The translations under genes were made by a program, and so were the position numbers. Shown piece after piece: positions 7,513 to 16,221 of a stretch of 64,000 nt of DNA. Origin of the DNA: Cephaloticoccus sp. (GTDB taxonomy: Bacteria; Verrucomicrobiota; Verrucomicrobiia; Opitutales; Opitutaceae); NCBI GenBank assembly GCA_030833445.1, contig JAURHD010000003.1, forward strand, positions 1-64,000, given 5' to 3'. Under the pieces are notes generated by a model. That model ran no database searches. It was not told where the DNA came from and was given only the letters and a program-made list of their open reading frames with translations. Each line of letters begins with the position of its first letter. The stretch's first letter is position 1.

Positions 7513-7770
7513 ATGACAAAAGACGAATGCAAACAGGTAGTGCTCGATATCATCGCGGACATCGCCCCCGATGAAGATTTGAGCAGCGTCAAACCCGACG
7601 TGCGCCTGCGTGACCAACTGGAACTCGATTCGATGGACTTCCTCGATATCGTCATGGAACTGCGCAAACAGCATGGCATCGAGGTCCCCGAGGCCGACTA
7701 TATCCAGCTCGCCTCGCTCGACTCCTGCGCGGAATACCTGACGCCGAAGTTTGAAGCCCTAGGCAAATAG
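7513..7770 (+). CDS. Acyl carrier protein
   Basis: This 85-residue carrier holds growing acyl chains on a phosphopantetheine arm attached to Ser40 in the LELDSMDFLDIV motif (the usual DSL/DSM signature). It is acidic, predicted to be four helices, and of ordinary ACP length. It is the partner of the KS gene 35 bases upstream and ends just before a strong terminator, so the two form a transcription unit. The sequence departs from standard AcpP (no IEEEFDIEIP-type region; instead LRKQHGIEVPEADYIQL), so it is probably a pathway-specific ACP. Confidence 0.92.
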   Translation: MTKDECKQVVLDIIADIAPDEDLSSVKPDVRLRDQLELDSMDFLDIVMELRKQHGIEVPEADYIQLASLDSCAEYLTPKFEALGK

Positions 7771-7803
7771 GCTATCAGCAATCAGCTTTGAGTAGCACCA
7801 GAG

Positions 7804-7827
7804 GCCGGGATCCGTCCCGGCTTTTTT
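7804..7827 (+). terminator. Rho-independent terminator after the ACP gene
   Basis: The stem GCCGGGA/TCCCGGC (7804-7810 with 7815-7821) has a TCCG loop and is followed by TTTTTTG. It ends the KS-ACP unit. Confidence 0.85.
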
Positions 7828-7858
7828 GTTTTTAAGCGCAAAGATGGTCAGTCAGTTT

Positions 7859-7957
7859 TTAACGACGGATGAACACAGATATACACAGATTCAGACCGAT
7901 CTACTGCCTTGGTCTGGTGGATTGTATCCGTGTTAATCTGTGTCCATCTGTGGTTAG
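7859..7957. repeat. Inverted pair of the 32-base repeat A
   Basis: Positions 7859-7890 (minus orientation) and 7926-7957 (plus orientation) are two copies of the same 32-base unit, matching at 25 of 32 positions, with 35 bases between them. Each is built of three 10-base words of the form ATCyGTGnnn. Other copies are at 2765-2796 (28 of 32 identical to the 7926 copy) and 9753-9784 (22 of 32). Confidence 0.75.
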
Positions 7958-8000
7958 TTCGATTCTGTTCCAGCATTCCTAAGTTCCACATTTAATCGCT

Positions 8001-9458
8001 TTGAATTCTTTTTCTCATTACGATGTAGCCATTATCGGCGCCGGCATGTCGGGCCTCGCGGCCGGGATCCGCTTAGCGCACTTCGGCAAGAAGGTCTGTA
8101 TCTTTGAGCGACACAACGCGGTCGGCGGGTTGAACAGTTTCTACAGCCTCGGCGGGCGCAAATACGACGTCGGCCTGCACGCGATGACCAACTTTGTGCG
8201 GCCGGGCGTGAAGGGCACGCCACTGACCAAGCTGCTGCGACAGCTGCGCATCGATCGCGAGGAATTCGCGTTGTGTGAACAGAAGGCGTCGCGGATCTCG
8301 TTCGGCCCGACCGGGGAGACGAACCTGACATTTACCAATGACTTTGCAATATTTGAGGCCGAGGTGGCCCGGGCATTTCCAGCGCAAATCGACGGATTTC
8401 GTCAGCTGGTCACTTTCATCCACGGTTACGATGACGTCTCACTCGATGCCCAACCGGAATCGGCGCGAACGGTCGTGCGTCGACACATCAGTGATCCCTT
8501 GCTGGAGGACATGCTGTTTTGCCCGGTGATGTATTATGGCAGCGCGCAGGAACGGGACATGGAGTTCGGGCAGTTCGTGATCATGTTCAAGGCGCTGTTC
8601 TTCGAGGGCTTTGCGCGGCCACTCGATGGTGTGCGGGTGATTCTGCGGGTGTTGCTGGAAAAATATCGTGCGGCGGGGGGTGAACGCCGGATGAAATGCG
8701 GCGTGCAGAAAATCATCCACCGCCATGGCCAGGTGGATACACTCGTGCTGGACTCCGGCGAGCACGTCACGGCCAAGCATGTGATTTCATCGATTGGGGC
8801 GCCGGAGACCTTTGCGATTTGCGGATTGGGTGAGCCGATCGGAGCGGAGGAATCCTCGCTGCAACCGGAGCTGCAGCATCAACCAGGACGGCATTCCTTC
8901 GTGGAGACGATCACGGTGCTGAATCGGCAACCGGCGGATCTGGGGTGGGGCAACGACACGATCGTGTTTTTCAACGATTCATCGAACTTCGATTATGCTT
9001 GTCCAACCACACAAGTGGATCCGCGCAGTGGCGTGATCTGTTTTCCCAATAATTTCAATTACGGCGATGGCGTGAATCTCGCCGAGGGATTTTTTCGCGT
9101 GACCTGTCTGGCGAATCCTCAGGCTTGGTTCGGGTTGGAAGAGGCGACTTATCATGCCGACAAGCAGCGTTGGTTTGGGGCGGTGCAGCAGAGCGCGCGG
9201 CGATTCCTGCCTGGGGTGCCCGATGACGCGCTGGGCAGCGCAATCGTAGCAACGGACATGTTTACGCCGCGGACAATCACGAAGTTTACCGGACATGTGA
9301 ACGGGGCGATCTACGGCGCACCGAAGAAAGTGCGGGACGGCAAAACAGCGCTGGCGAATCTGTATCTCTGCGGCACGGACCAAGGATTTCTCGGGATCGT
9401 CGGCGCAATGCTCAGTGGCATATCGATGGCGAATTATCATGTGCTGACGAAGCAGTGA
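8001..9458 (+). CDS. FAD-dependent oxidoreductase, phytoene desaturase-like (copy 1)
   Basis: This 485-residue protein is of the CrtI/retinol-saturase/amine-oxidase superfamily, which desaturates, saturates or isomerises polyene or acyl chains. The dinucleotide motif is at residues 9-37 (DVAIIGAGMSGLAAGIRLA, then VCIFERHNAVGG). The C-terminal FAD motif is NLYLCGTDQGFLGIVGAMLSG. TTG at 8001 is taken as the start because the next ATG falls inside the GxGxxG motif. No carotenoid synthesis genes (crtB, crtE) are nearby; the neighbours are KS, ACP, FabZ, FabI and OleA/B. I therefore infer action on an ACP- or CoA-bound chain. Confidence 0.85.
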   Translation: MNSFSHYDVAIIGAGMSGLAAGIRLAHFGKKVCIFERHNAVGGLNSFYSLGGRKYDVGLHAMTNFVRPGVKGTPLTKLLRQLRIDREEFALCEQKASRISFGPTGETNLTFTNDFAIFEAEVARAFPAQIDGFRQLVTFIHGYDDVSLDAQPESARTVVRRHISDPLLEDMLFCPVMYYGSAQERDMEFGQFVIMFKALFFEGFARPLDGVRVILRVLLEKYRAAGGERRMKCGVQKIIHRHGQVDTLVLDSGEHVTAKHVISSIGAPETFAICGLGEPIGAEESSLQPELQHQPGRHSFVETITVLNRQPADLGWGNDTIVFFNDSSNFDYACPTTQVDPRSGVICFPNNFNYGDGVNLAEGFFRVTCLANPQAWFGLEEATYHADKQRWFGAVQQSARRFLPGVPDDALGSAIVATDMFTPRTITKFTGHVNGAIYGAPKKVRDGKTALANLYLCGTDQGFLGIVGAMLSGISMANYHVLTKQ

Positions 9459-9878
9459 GCGTTAAGCTGTAAGCGATCAGTCGCCATCGTTCAGCTTTCA
9501 ACTATCAGCATATTTAGCCACGGAGCGCTGTCCATTTGTTAACGCTTATTGGCTATCGGCTATTGTAGAGTCATCAAACACTGAGCTTTCAGCTTCTAGG
9601 GTCTCCATTTTTTACCGCGGATTACGCGGATTATTTGGGTTGGGGTAGGGCGCGACCTCGGGGCGCGCCGGGAATTGCTTAATCGCAAAATCCACAAAGA
9701 AGAGTGACCCTTAGTGGTTAAAGATACTGTGTCCGCCTCTGTTCCCACAGCAATCCGTGTTTATCCGGTATTATTCGTGGTTAAAAACTAAGTGGATCGA
9801 TTCTGTGTTTTCCGTGTATTCTGTGGTCCATTTCACTCCGCGGCTCTGCGACTCTGCGCGAGACTCCTTGGTTACCGC
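9459..9878. repeat. Non-coding gap rich in dispersed repeats
   Basis: No gene is visible in these 420 bases. Contents in order: GCGTTAAGCTGTAAGCGATCAG and TTCAGCTTTCAACTATCAGC (9459-9508); GCTTATTGGCTATCGGCTATTG (9545-9566); GCGGATTACGCGGATT (9617-9632); a GC-rich hairpin GGCGCG/CGCGCC (9649-9669); repeat A (9753-9784); TTCTGTGTTTTCCGTGTATTCTGTGG (9801-9826); a CTCTGCG tandem (9836-9862); and CCGCTTAAAGCTTATCGCTTACCGC (9877-9899), which runs into the end of trhO. Confidence 0.65.
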
Positions 9879-10730
9879 TTAAAGCTTATCGCTTACCGCT
9901 GCTTTGTTCGCAACGCGATCAAAGCAATGCGGACAGATCTCGCCCGCGACGTAGCGCGGATCCTGTTGCTCCTCGACCTTCAACGGCATCTGACAGGTAA
10001 AACAGAGGGCGGAGTCGGTCTCCTTGAGTTCGGCGTCGACCCCAACGCGATAATCAAAAACGAAGCACTCGCCGTCGTAGTGCGCACCGCCGCACTCCTC
10101 GAAATATTTCAGGATACCGCCATCGAGTTGGTGAACATTGGTAAAGCCGGCCTTTTCCATGTAAGGCCCTGCCTTTTCACAGCGAATACCACCGGTGCAG
10201 AACATCACGATCGGCTGGTCTTTCAAGGCGGGATCGAGCTTGTCGACGGCGGCCGGAAAATCACGAAACTGGTCGATACCGGCGGGGACGGCACCCTTGA
10301 ACGTGCCCATGCGAACTTCGTAGTGGTTGCGGGTGTCCAGCAGAGTGACGGGACGGCCTTCGTCGAGCCATTGTTTCAAGGTCTTGGCGGGCAGTTTCGG
10401 CGCGGGGCGATTGGCCGGATCAATCCCTTCGATCCCGAAGGCTATGATCTCCTTTTTGATCTTAACCAGCATCTTGCTGAAAGGCTGCTTGGCACTCGGA
10501 CTTTCCTTTGGGGTCAGATCACCGAGACCGGGGAGGGTGCGCAACTCGGTCACCAGGGCATCGGTCGATTCACGCGTGCCGGCGACGAAGAGATTGATAC
10601 CCTCGGGGCTGAGCAAAATCGTGCCCTTGAGCTGGAGTTCGTTGGTCCGCGTCAACAGGCGTTCGCGCAGCGCCGGTAGATCGCCCAGCGGCGTGAATTT
10701 GTAGACCGAGAGGTTGACGAAATCGGGCAT
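9879..10730 (-). CDS. trhO: tRNA uridine(34) hydroxylase TrhO (rhodanese-like)
   Basis: This 283-residue protein of the UPF0176/YceA family uses a rhodanese domain in oxygen-dependent hydroxylation of uridine 34 in tRNAs, the first step to 5-oxyacetyl/methoxy-uridine. The N-terminal ferredoxin-like domain has the [17 protein letters not shown] motif (residues 35-51). The rhodanese domain has the active-site loop [12 protein letters not shown] with Cys178 and the conserved second Cys184. The C terminus carries a CxxC pair (CFTC and CPHC) that could bind zinc. It lies on the opposite strand, between the flavoprotein and methyltransferase genes, so it interrupts the lipid locus without obviously belonging to it. 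Confidence 0.93.
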   Translation of the reverse strand: MPDFVNLSVYKFTPLGDLPALRERLLTRTNELQLKGTILLSPEGINLFVAGTRESTDALVTELRTLPGLGDLTPKESPSAKQPFSKMLVKIKKEIIAFGIEGIDPANRPAPKLPAKTLKQWLDEGRPVTLLDTRNHYEVRMGTFKGAVPAGIDQFRDFPAAVDKLDPALKDQPIVMFCTGGIRCEKAGPYMEKAGFTNVHQLDGGILKYFEECGGAHYDGECFVFDYRVGVDAELKETDSALCFTCQMPLKVEEQQDPRYVAGEICPHCFDRVANKAAVSDKL

Positions 10731-10835
10731 GTTCAGAGCGGTAAGGTTAAGTTTTAAGCAGTTGGGTTAGGTCGGTTCAAGTCTGCGGATGAATCTCACC
10801 CATGGAGCTTGCCATGAGGCGGGCTTACCGTGGTC

Positions 10836-11534
10836 ATGCTGGGGATGAAGCCGCATATCAAACTAGCCGAGACCTCTACACCCGATGGCAAACGGCTTAC
10901 CCTGCATGTGCACGACGGCGACTTCAGCCTGCGCATCGAAGGGCGAGATTTGATGCACTCGTCCGTGGCGGCCTCGGAATTGCATCTCGGCCAATTGGCA
11001 GCCGAGCGCGTAAGTGGCAAGGAACCAGCCAAGGTGCTGATTGGCGGTTTAGGCATGGGATTTACACTCAAAAGCGTGCTGGCCGCGGCTGGACCGAATG
11101 TGGTTGTGATCGTGGCTGAACTCATCCCGGAAGTCGTCGAGTGGAACCGGACCCATATGGCTGGCCTGAACGGTGCACTACTGAATGATCCCCGGGTTAA
11201 AATCGTGATCGAGAATGTCGGCTCGGTATTGGGCCGGGCCAAACCGGGCGAATACGACGCCGTGCTGCTGGATATTGACAACGGCCCGACAGCGATGGTG
11301 CAGGCAGGTAATGCCAAACTTTATGATCGGCGCGGGGTAGCCCGGTTGATCAACGCCTTGAAACCTGGTGGGCGGGCCGCGGTCTGGTCCGCCAGCGTGG
11401 ACGAGAATTTTGCTGAGCGGATGCGCCTCGCCGCGGGTAATATCAAGCCGGTCCCGGCACGGTTGCACGCCAACGCCAAGCGCAGCACTTACCTGATCTA
11501 CGTAGCGGATAAGGCGGCGACCCCGACAAACTGA
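10836..11534 (+). CDS. Spermidine synthase-like / class I SAM methyltransferase-fold protein
   Basis: This protein of about 232 residues has a Rossmann-type methyltransferase fold. KVLIGGLGMGFTLKSVL is the SAM-binding loop, VAELIPEVVEWNR carries the acidic residue at the end of strand 2, and EYDAVLLDIDNGP is motif IV. It resembles the spermidine-synthase-like proteins that lack a polyamine partner gene, so the substrate is unknown. The start is uncertain: GTG 10830, ATG 10836 or ATG 10845 are all in frame. It lies upstream of the second flavoprotein gene on the same strand, 53 bases away, with a weak hairpin between. Confidence 0.75.
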   Translation: MLGMKPHIKLAETSTPDGKRLTLHVHDGDFSLRIEGRDLMHSSVAASELHLGQLAAERVSGKEPAKVLIGGLGMGFTLKSVLAAAGPNVVVIVAELIPEVVEWNRTHMAGLNGALLNDPRVKIVIENVGSVLGRAKPGEYDAVLLDIDNGPTAMVQAGNAKLYDRRGVARLINALKPGGRAAVWSASVDENFAERMRLAAGNIKPVPARLHANAKRSTYLIYVADKAATPTN

Positions 11535-11544
11535 GGTAAAAGCA

Positions 11545-11570
11545 CCTTGCCAGTGGAGGCAGGGGTTTGT
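11545..11570 (+). terminator. Weak possible terminator
   Basis: CCTTGCC (11545-11551) pairs with GGCAGGG (11558-11564) with one G-T pair, followed by GTTTGTTT. The U tract is broken, so termination may be partial. Confidence 0.3.
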
Positions 11571-11587
11571 TTCGCTAACCGTTTCAC

Positions 11588-13030
11588 ATGGCTTACGACT
11601 GGTTAAAAGGAGTGGCAGACGAATATGACGTAATCGTCATTGGCAGCGGCTTGGGCGGATTGACCGGTGCCAACTATCTGGCGAAGGCGGGCCACAAAGT
11701 GCTGCTTCTCGAGCACCACTACCAATACGGCGGCCTGGCCACTTGGTTTACGCGCAAGGGCGGCCATATTTTCGACATTTCCCTGCACGGATTTCCGTCC
11801 GGCATGAAAAAGAGCTGTCGTAAATATTGGACCAAGGAAATTGCCGATTCGATTCACCAATTGAAGGACATCCGGTTCGTAAATCCGCAGATGGATGTGT
11901 GGACGGATTTCACGCGCGAGGACTACACACGGGTGCTGGTCGAGCAGTTCAAAGTTGAGCCGGCCACGGTCGAGGCGTTCTACGATCACCTGCGGTCGAT
12001 GAATTTCTACGACAACAATCCGGAAACGACCGGGCAGATGTTTGAGCGTTTCTTCCCGGGTCGGCCCGATGTGCACCGGTTGTTGATGGAGCCAATTACC
12101 TACGCCAACGGATCCACACCAGAAGACCCCGCGATCACGTATGGCATCGTGTTTTCGAATTTCATGGGCGCCGGGGTATTCACCTTCCAAGGCGGATCGG
12201 ATTTGCTGATCAAGAAGATGGTGACGGAACTCAAGGCCAACGGCGTGGAGTGCCGCAAGCATGTGCTGGTGGACAAGGTTCTGGTCGAAGAACGCGACGG
12301 TCGCAAAGTCGCAACGGGAATCGTTGCTAGCAATGGCCGGGTAATCCGCTGTAAAGCGATACTGTCCAACGCAAACATCAAGAATACGATCTTCCGTTTG
12401 GCGGGTAAAGAGAGCTTCACGCCGGACTACATCGCGGCCGCGGTAGCCGTGCGGATAAACACCAGCTCTTGCCAAGTGTATCTCGGTATTCGCAAAGGCG
12501 AATCGATTCCGAATATCGGTGACCTCGTGTTTACGTCAGCCGCTCCGGTCTACAGCAGCGAGGAACTGGTCGACTTTCATACGACGAGCCGGACCTTCTC
12601 GGTCTATTATCCGGAAACCCGGCCAGGCTCGGATCGCTACACCGTGGTCGCTTCGCTCAACGGCAAGTATCCGGATTGGAATGATCTTTCGGAAGAAGAC
12701 TATGCGACACACAAGCAACGCCTGATCGACGAAGCGATTGAGTCACTGGAGAAGTTTATCCCCGACGTTCGTAGCAAGATTGATTGGATGGAAGCAGCTA
12801 CCCCACGGACGATCGAGCGCTACACCACGCACCTGCGCGGCACCTCGTTTGGCACAAAATTCGAAGGACTGAAAGTCTCGATGGATTTGCCCGACCAACT
12901 CCCCGGGCTCTATCACGCAGGCAGTGTGGGCATCATCATGTCGGGCTGGCTAGGCACGATCAATTACGGGGTGATCACGGCCAACAAAATCGACAAGATG
13001 CTTTATGAGGCATCGAAATCGACCGGGTAG
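11588..13030 (+). CDS. FAD-dependent oxidoreductase, phytoene desaturase-like (copy 2)
   Basis: This is the second CrtI-superfamily flavoprotein of the locus, 480 residues. The N-terminal FAD motif is [20 protein letters not shown], followed by [12 protein letters not shown]. The C-terminal motif is [20 protein letters not shown]. It is clearly homologous to copy 1 in architecture but not a recent duplicate: the middle regions and the C-terminal motif differ widely. It may be a desaturase, saturase or cis-trans isomerase. It sits between the methyltransferase-like gene and a broken sensor kinase. With no carotenoid genes around, an acyl-chain role is inferred from the KS, ACP, FabZ, FabI and Ole neighbours. 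Confidence 0.85.
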   Translation: MAYDWLKGVADEYDVIVIGSGLGGLTGANYLAKAGHKVLLLEHHYQYGGLATWFTRKGGHIFDISLHGFPSGMKKSCRKYWTKEIADSIHQLKDIRFVNPQMDVWTDFTREDYTRVLVEQFKVEPATVEAFYDHLRSMNFYDNNPETTGQMFERFFPGRPDVHRLLMEPITYANGSTPEDPAITYGIVFSNFMGAGVFTFQGGSDLLIKKMVTELKANGVECRKHVLVDKVLVEERDGRKVATGIVASNGRVIRCKAILSNANIKNTIFRLAGKESFTPDYIAAAVAVRINTSSCQVYLGIRKGESIPNIGDLVFTSAAPVYSSEELVDFHTTSRTFSVYYPETRPGSDRYTVVASLNGKYPDWNDLSEEDYATHKQRLIDEAIESLEKFIPDVRSKIDWMEAATPRTIERYTTHLRGTSFGTKFEGLKVSMDLPDQLPGLYHAGSVGIIMSGWLGTINYGVITANKIDKMLYEASKSTG

Positions 13031-13209
13031 CGCTACGCGGCGGGACAGCTAGAACCGCGGACCGGTCGCACTGAATTATCGGGTCTTATTTAATGCGAAC
13101 AGTCAGGGGAGAGGTGCTATGCAATTGCCACCGGCAAAGCACCGAACCAACTTGGCGTGACATGAAGTGCACTGGCTCCAACTTTGATGGGTTCCGCCGC
13201 GGATTCCAA

Positions 13210-15626
13210 ATGGTCAAGTGGATCATGTTGGGTATCAGTATTTGCTTCCTGTCTAATCTGGTAACGGCGGCACCGTCACTTACGGAAAGGCCCACAGTTA
13301 TCCGGGTGGTAATGGATGACAATTACCCGCCGTATGTCTTTAAAAATGAGGATGGGCAGTTGCAGGGTATATTGGTTGATCAGTGGCAACAGTGGGAAAA
13401 AGTTACCGGCACGAAAGCGGAACTGCACGCCATGGATTGGAAAAGTGCTCTCGATCGCATGCAGGCGAGTTCGATGTCATTGATACAATTTTCAATACCC
13501 CGGAGCGGCGAGCGTGGCTGGATTTCACGGCCAGCTATGCCAACATCGACGTGGCCGTATTCTTCGACAAGCGGATCACCGGGATAGTGGATCTAAGCTC
13601 GTTACGCGGTTTTGCAGTGGCGGTGAAAGCCGGGGACACGGCCATTCTCCAGCTGCAAGCTGCGGGCGTAAACAACCTGCTGCTTTACCCCAGTTATGAA
13701 AGTATCGTGCAGGCCGCCGCCGACCTGAAGGTCAATGTCTTCGTGGTGGATGAACCTTGCGCGTATTACTACCTGAACAATCTGCAAATTCAGAATCAGT
13801 TCAAGTCCACCGCGCCGATAAATCAGGGTCAATTTTCCCGCGGAGTGACCAAGGGTAATACGGCCCTACTGAATTATGTCTCGCGGGGATTTTATCAAAT
13901 CAGTGCCGATGATCTGGAGGCCATCGAGAAGAAGTGGGGAGGGAGGGTGCTTCACGACGGACACATCCAGTATGTAATTTATGGCGCGGCCACCGCCGGA
14001 CTGATCATTCTGCTGCTGGTAGTTTGGAACCGGACACTCCAACGTCAGGTGGAGCGGCGCACGCGGTTGTTGAAAAACAGCGAACGACATTTGGCGGCGG
14101 AGCGAAATTTTGCCAGCGCCGTGGTGGATCACGCCGGGGTCATTGTCGTGGTATTGGATCGCGCCGGCTGCATTCGCCGATTGAATCTGACGGGGGAACA
14201 ATTGACGGGCTACAAAGAGGAGGAACTATTAGGCGAGCCCATCTGGTCCACGGGCCTGCTGCCGGTCGACGAAACCATTCTGGTGCAACGCGAGGCCTTT
14301 GATAAAATGTGGGTAGAAAAACTGAGGGCAAAGACGGGGCGCTACACCAATCATTGGCTCAATCGGGAGGGCAACCTGCACCTGATCGATTGGTTTAACA
14401 CCCTGCTCACGGATGCAAAAGGTGAGCCGGAGTTTATTGTCGCGGTCGGTGTTGATATTACCGAGCGACGGGCCTTGGAAGATCGGTTTATGAGATCCCA
14501 ACGCATGGAGGCCATGGGCTCACTCGTCGCCGGCATTGCTCATGATTTGAACAACATTTTCTCCCCAATCATCATGATCACGACGCTGCTCCGGCGGTCA
14601 GTAACCAACCCGGAAGAAGTGAAAATGCTCGATATGATGGATCAGAGCTCGAAACGCGGTGCCGGGATTATTCGTCAACTCGTGACCTACAGCCGCGGAT
14701 CCACACTGGAACGCAATGTGGTCGCAACGGGGGCGTTACTTGAGGAGATCGCAAGTTTGGCACGAGAGACTTTTCCCCGGGAAATTCGGTGCCGGACCCA
14801 ATTCAGCAGCGACCTCAACTGCATCCTGGCTGATGCCATTCAAATCCACCAAGTATTGCTGAATCTATGCGTCAACGCCCGTGATGCCATGCCAGACGGC
14901 GGTGAGTTGGAATTACGGGCCAGCAATGTGGAACTGTCTGATGACCAGGTTCAGACGCATGAAAAGGTTGCTCCCGGTTCGTTTGTGATGATTGCCGTCC
15001 GCGATACCGGCACTGGCATCCCTGCCATGGATTTAGAAAAAATATTCGAACCCTTTTTCACCACCAAACCACCCGGCAAAGGCACGGGCCTGGGTTTATC
15101 CACCACTATTGGGATCGTCCGGACACATGGGGGATTTATGGAGGTGCAGAGTGCCCTCGGGGAGGGCACCACGTTTAAAATCTATCTCCCCGCCACTAAG
15201 GAATCACCAGCTAATTCCAGTGCATTGCCCTTTGTGACTGATCGCAATGAGGGCATTGGCCGTATTCTACTGGTTGATGATGAACCACTCGTAGCCACTG
15301 CCGTGAGCCGATTGCTCGAGCAGCAAAATCACCAGGTGGTCACCGCAAGGGACGGTCTTGAGGCCTTGGCAAAATTGGCTGACGCGGGCCCGTTCGATCT
15401 TGTGGTCACCGATTTGGTCATGCCAAACATGAACGGTCTAGCCCTCATTCGTGAGCTGCGCAAACGTGAACCATCGCTCAAGGTCATAGCCTGCACCGGC
15501 ATGGCTCCGGAGGAAATGCAATTGGAGCTGGGCCGATTGGGCATCAAGCAAGTGTTACGCAAGCCGATTCTACCCCGCGATTTGCTTCAAGCGATCACGC
15601 AGGCGTTACAGAACGAGACCACCTGA
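13210..15626 (+). pseudogene. Hybrid sensor histidine kinase with SBP domain, frameshifted
   Basis: This two-component hybrid kinase would be about 800 residues long. In order: signal peptide (MVKWIMLGISICFLSNLVTA), periplasmic SBP_bac_3 amino-acid-binding-type domain, one membrane helix (YVIYGAATAGLIILLLVVW), PAS domain, HisKA with GIAHDLNN phospho-His, HATPase (NLCVNARDAM, DTGTGIP, GTGLGLS) and a C-terminal receiver (ILLVDDEP, VVTDLVMPN). The frame breaks at 13459-13466: the first frame reads RMQASSMS, whereas the expected RMQAGEFDVIDTIF continues one base back. A lost G, or loss of one of two tandem GGCG units, explains it. Both halves are otherwise open, so a very recent mutation or sequencing error is likely. 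Confidence 0.85.
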
Positions 15627-15673
15627 TTTCCAACCTTGCAGCCCACGGCTGCATTCAGTGTGGTTTTAACTCC

Positions 15674-16123
15674 ATGTCCGAAGTCATCACCGATCTCATT
15701 CCGCATCGTCCGCCGTTTCTTTTTGTGGACTCCATAGTCAGTGAAACGACCGAGGGACTGGTCGCCGAACGCACTTGGCGATCGGATGAGGATTTCTACA
15801 AAGGTCACTATCCGGATGCCCCGATCACGCCGGGGGTGCTGTTATGTGAATCCGTCTTTCAAACCGGCGCACTATTTATGGCCAAACAAGCTCTGGCCGC
15901 GGGAGCGAAACCGGGCGAGGGGGTGCCGTTGTTGGCCAAGATCAATGATGTGCGTTTCCGCAATCCGGTTTATCCCGGGGACACCGTGCACATTGAGGTG
16001 AAGAAGAAGGAAGCGATGGGCGGATTCACCATGATGGACGGGAATATCAAGAAAACCGATGGCACGCGGGTGCTGAATGTGAGTTTTGCGGTCGCTTGGA
16101 AAACCCCGGAAGGCCAAACATGA
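15674..16123 (+). CDS. FabZ-type beta-hydroxyacyl-ACP dehydratase
   Basis: This 149-residue hot-dog-fold enzyme dehydrates 3-hydroxyacyl-ACP to the trans-2-enoyl form. The family active site is visible as His45 in GHYPDAPITPGVL and Glu59 in LLCESVFQTG, the equivalents of His54 and Glu68 of E. coli FabZ. The N-terminal IPHRPPFLFVDSI is also diagnostic. It stands 47 bases after the kinase and 98 bases before fabI, in a locus with KS, ACP, OleA and OleB. Together these supply DH and ER steps; no ketoreductase (FabG) is in the locus, so it must be shared with general metabolism. Confidence 0.9.
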   Translation: MSEVITDLIPHRPPFLFVDSIVSETTEGLVAERTWRSDEDFYKGHYPDAPITPGVLLCESVFQTGALFMAKQALAAGAKPGEGVPLLAKINDVRFRNPVYPGDTVHIEVKKKEAMGGFTMMDGNIKKTDGTRVLNVSFAVAWKTPEGQT

Positions 16124-16221
16124 ATCTGACTGTTATAATGTGGAAATCAGGAAACCAGAAACCAAACCTTGGGTTCCGCCACTTGTCTTTTCCCTCCGTT
16201 TCTTGATTTTCACATTCAACC

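Noticed and set aside
9649-9669. GGCGCG/CGCGCC hairpin as a terminator or attachment site
   Set aside because: No T run follows, the arms are only six bases, and there is no repeat that would define an attachment core.
8001-13030. Carotenoid biosynthesis locus
   Set aside because: The two CrtI-like genes have no phytoene or squalene synthase next to them; their neighbours are acyl-chain enzymes.
16134-16139. TATAAT before fabI as a promoter
   Set aside because: No acceptable -35 box at 15-19 bases upstream, so the match may be chance.
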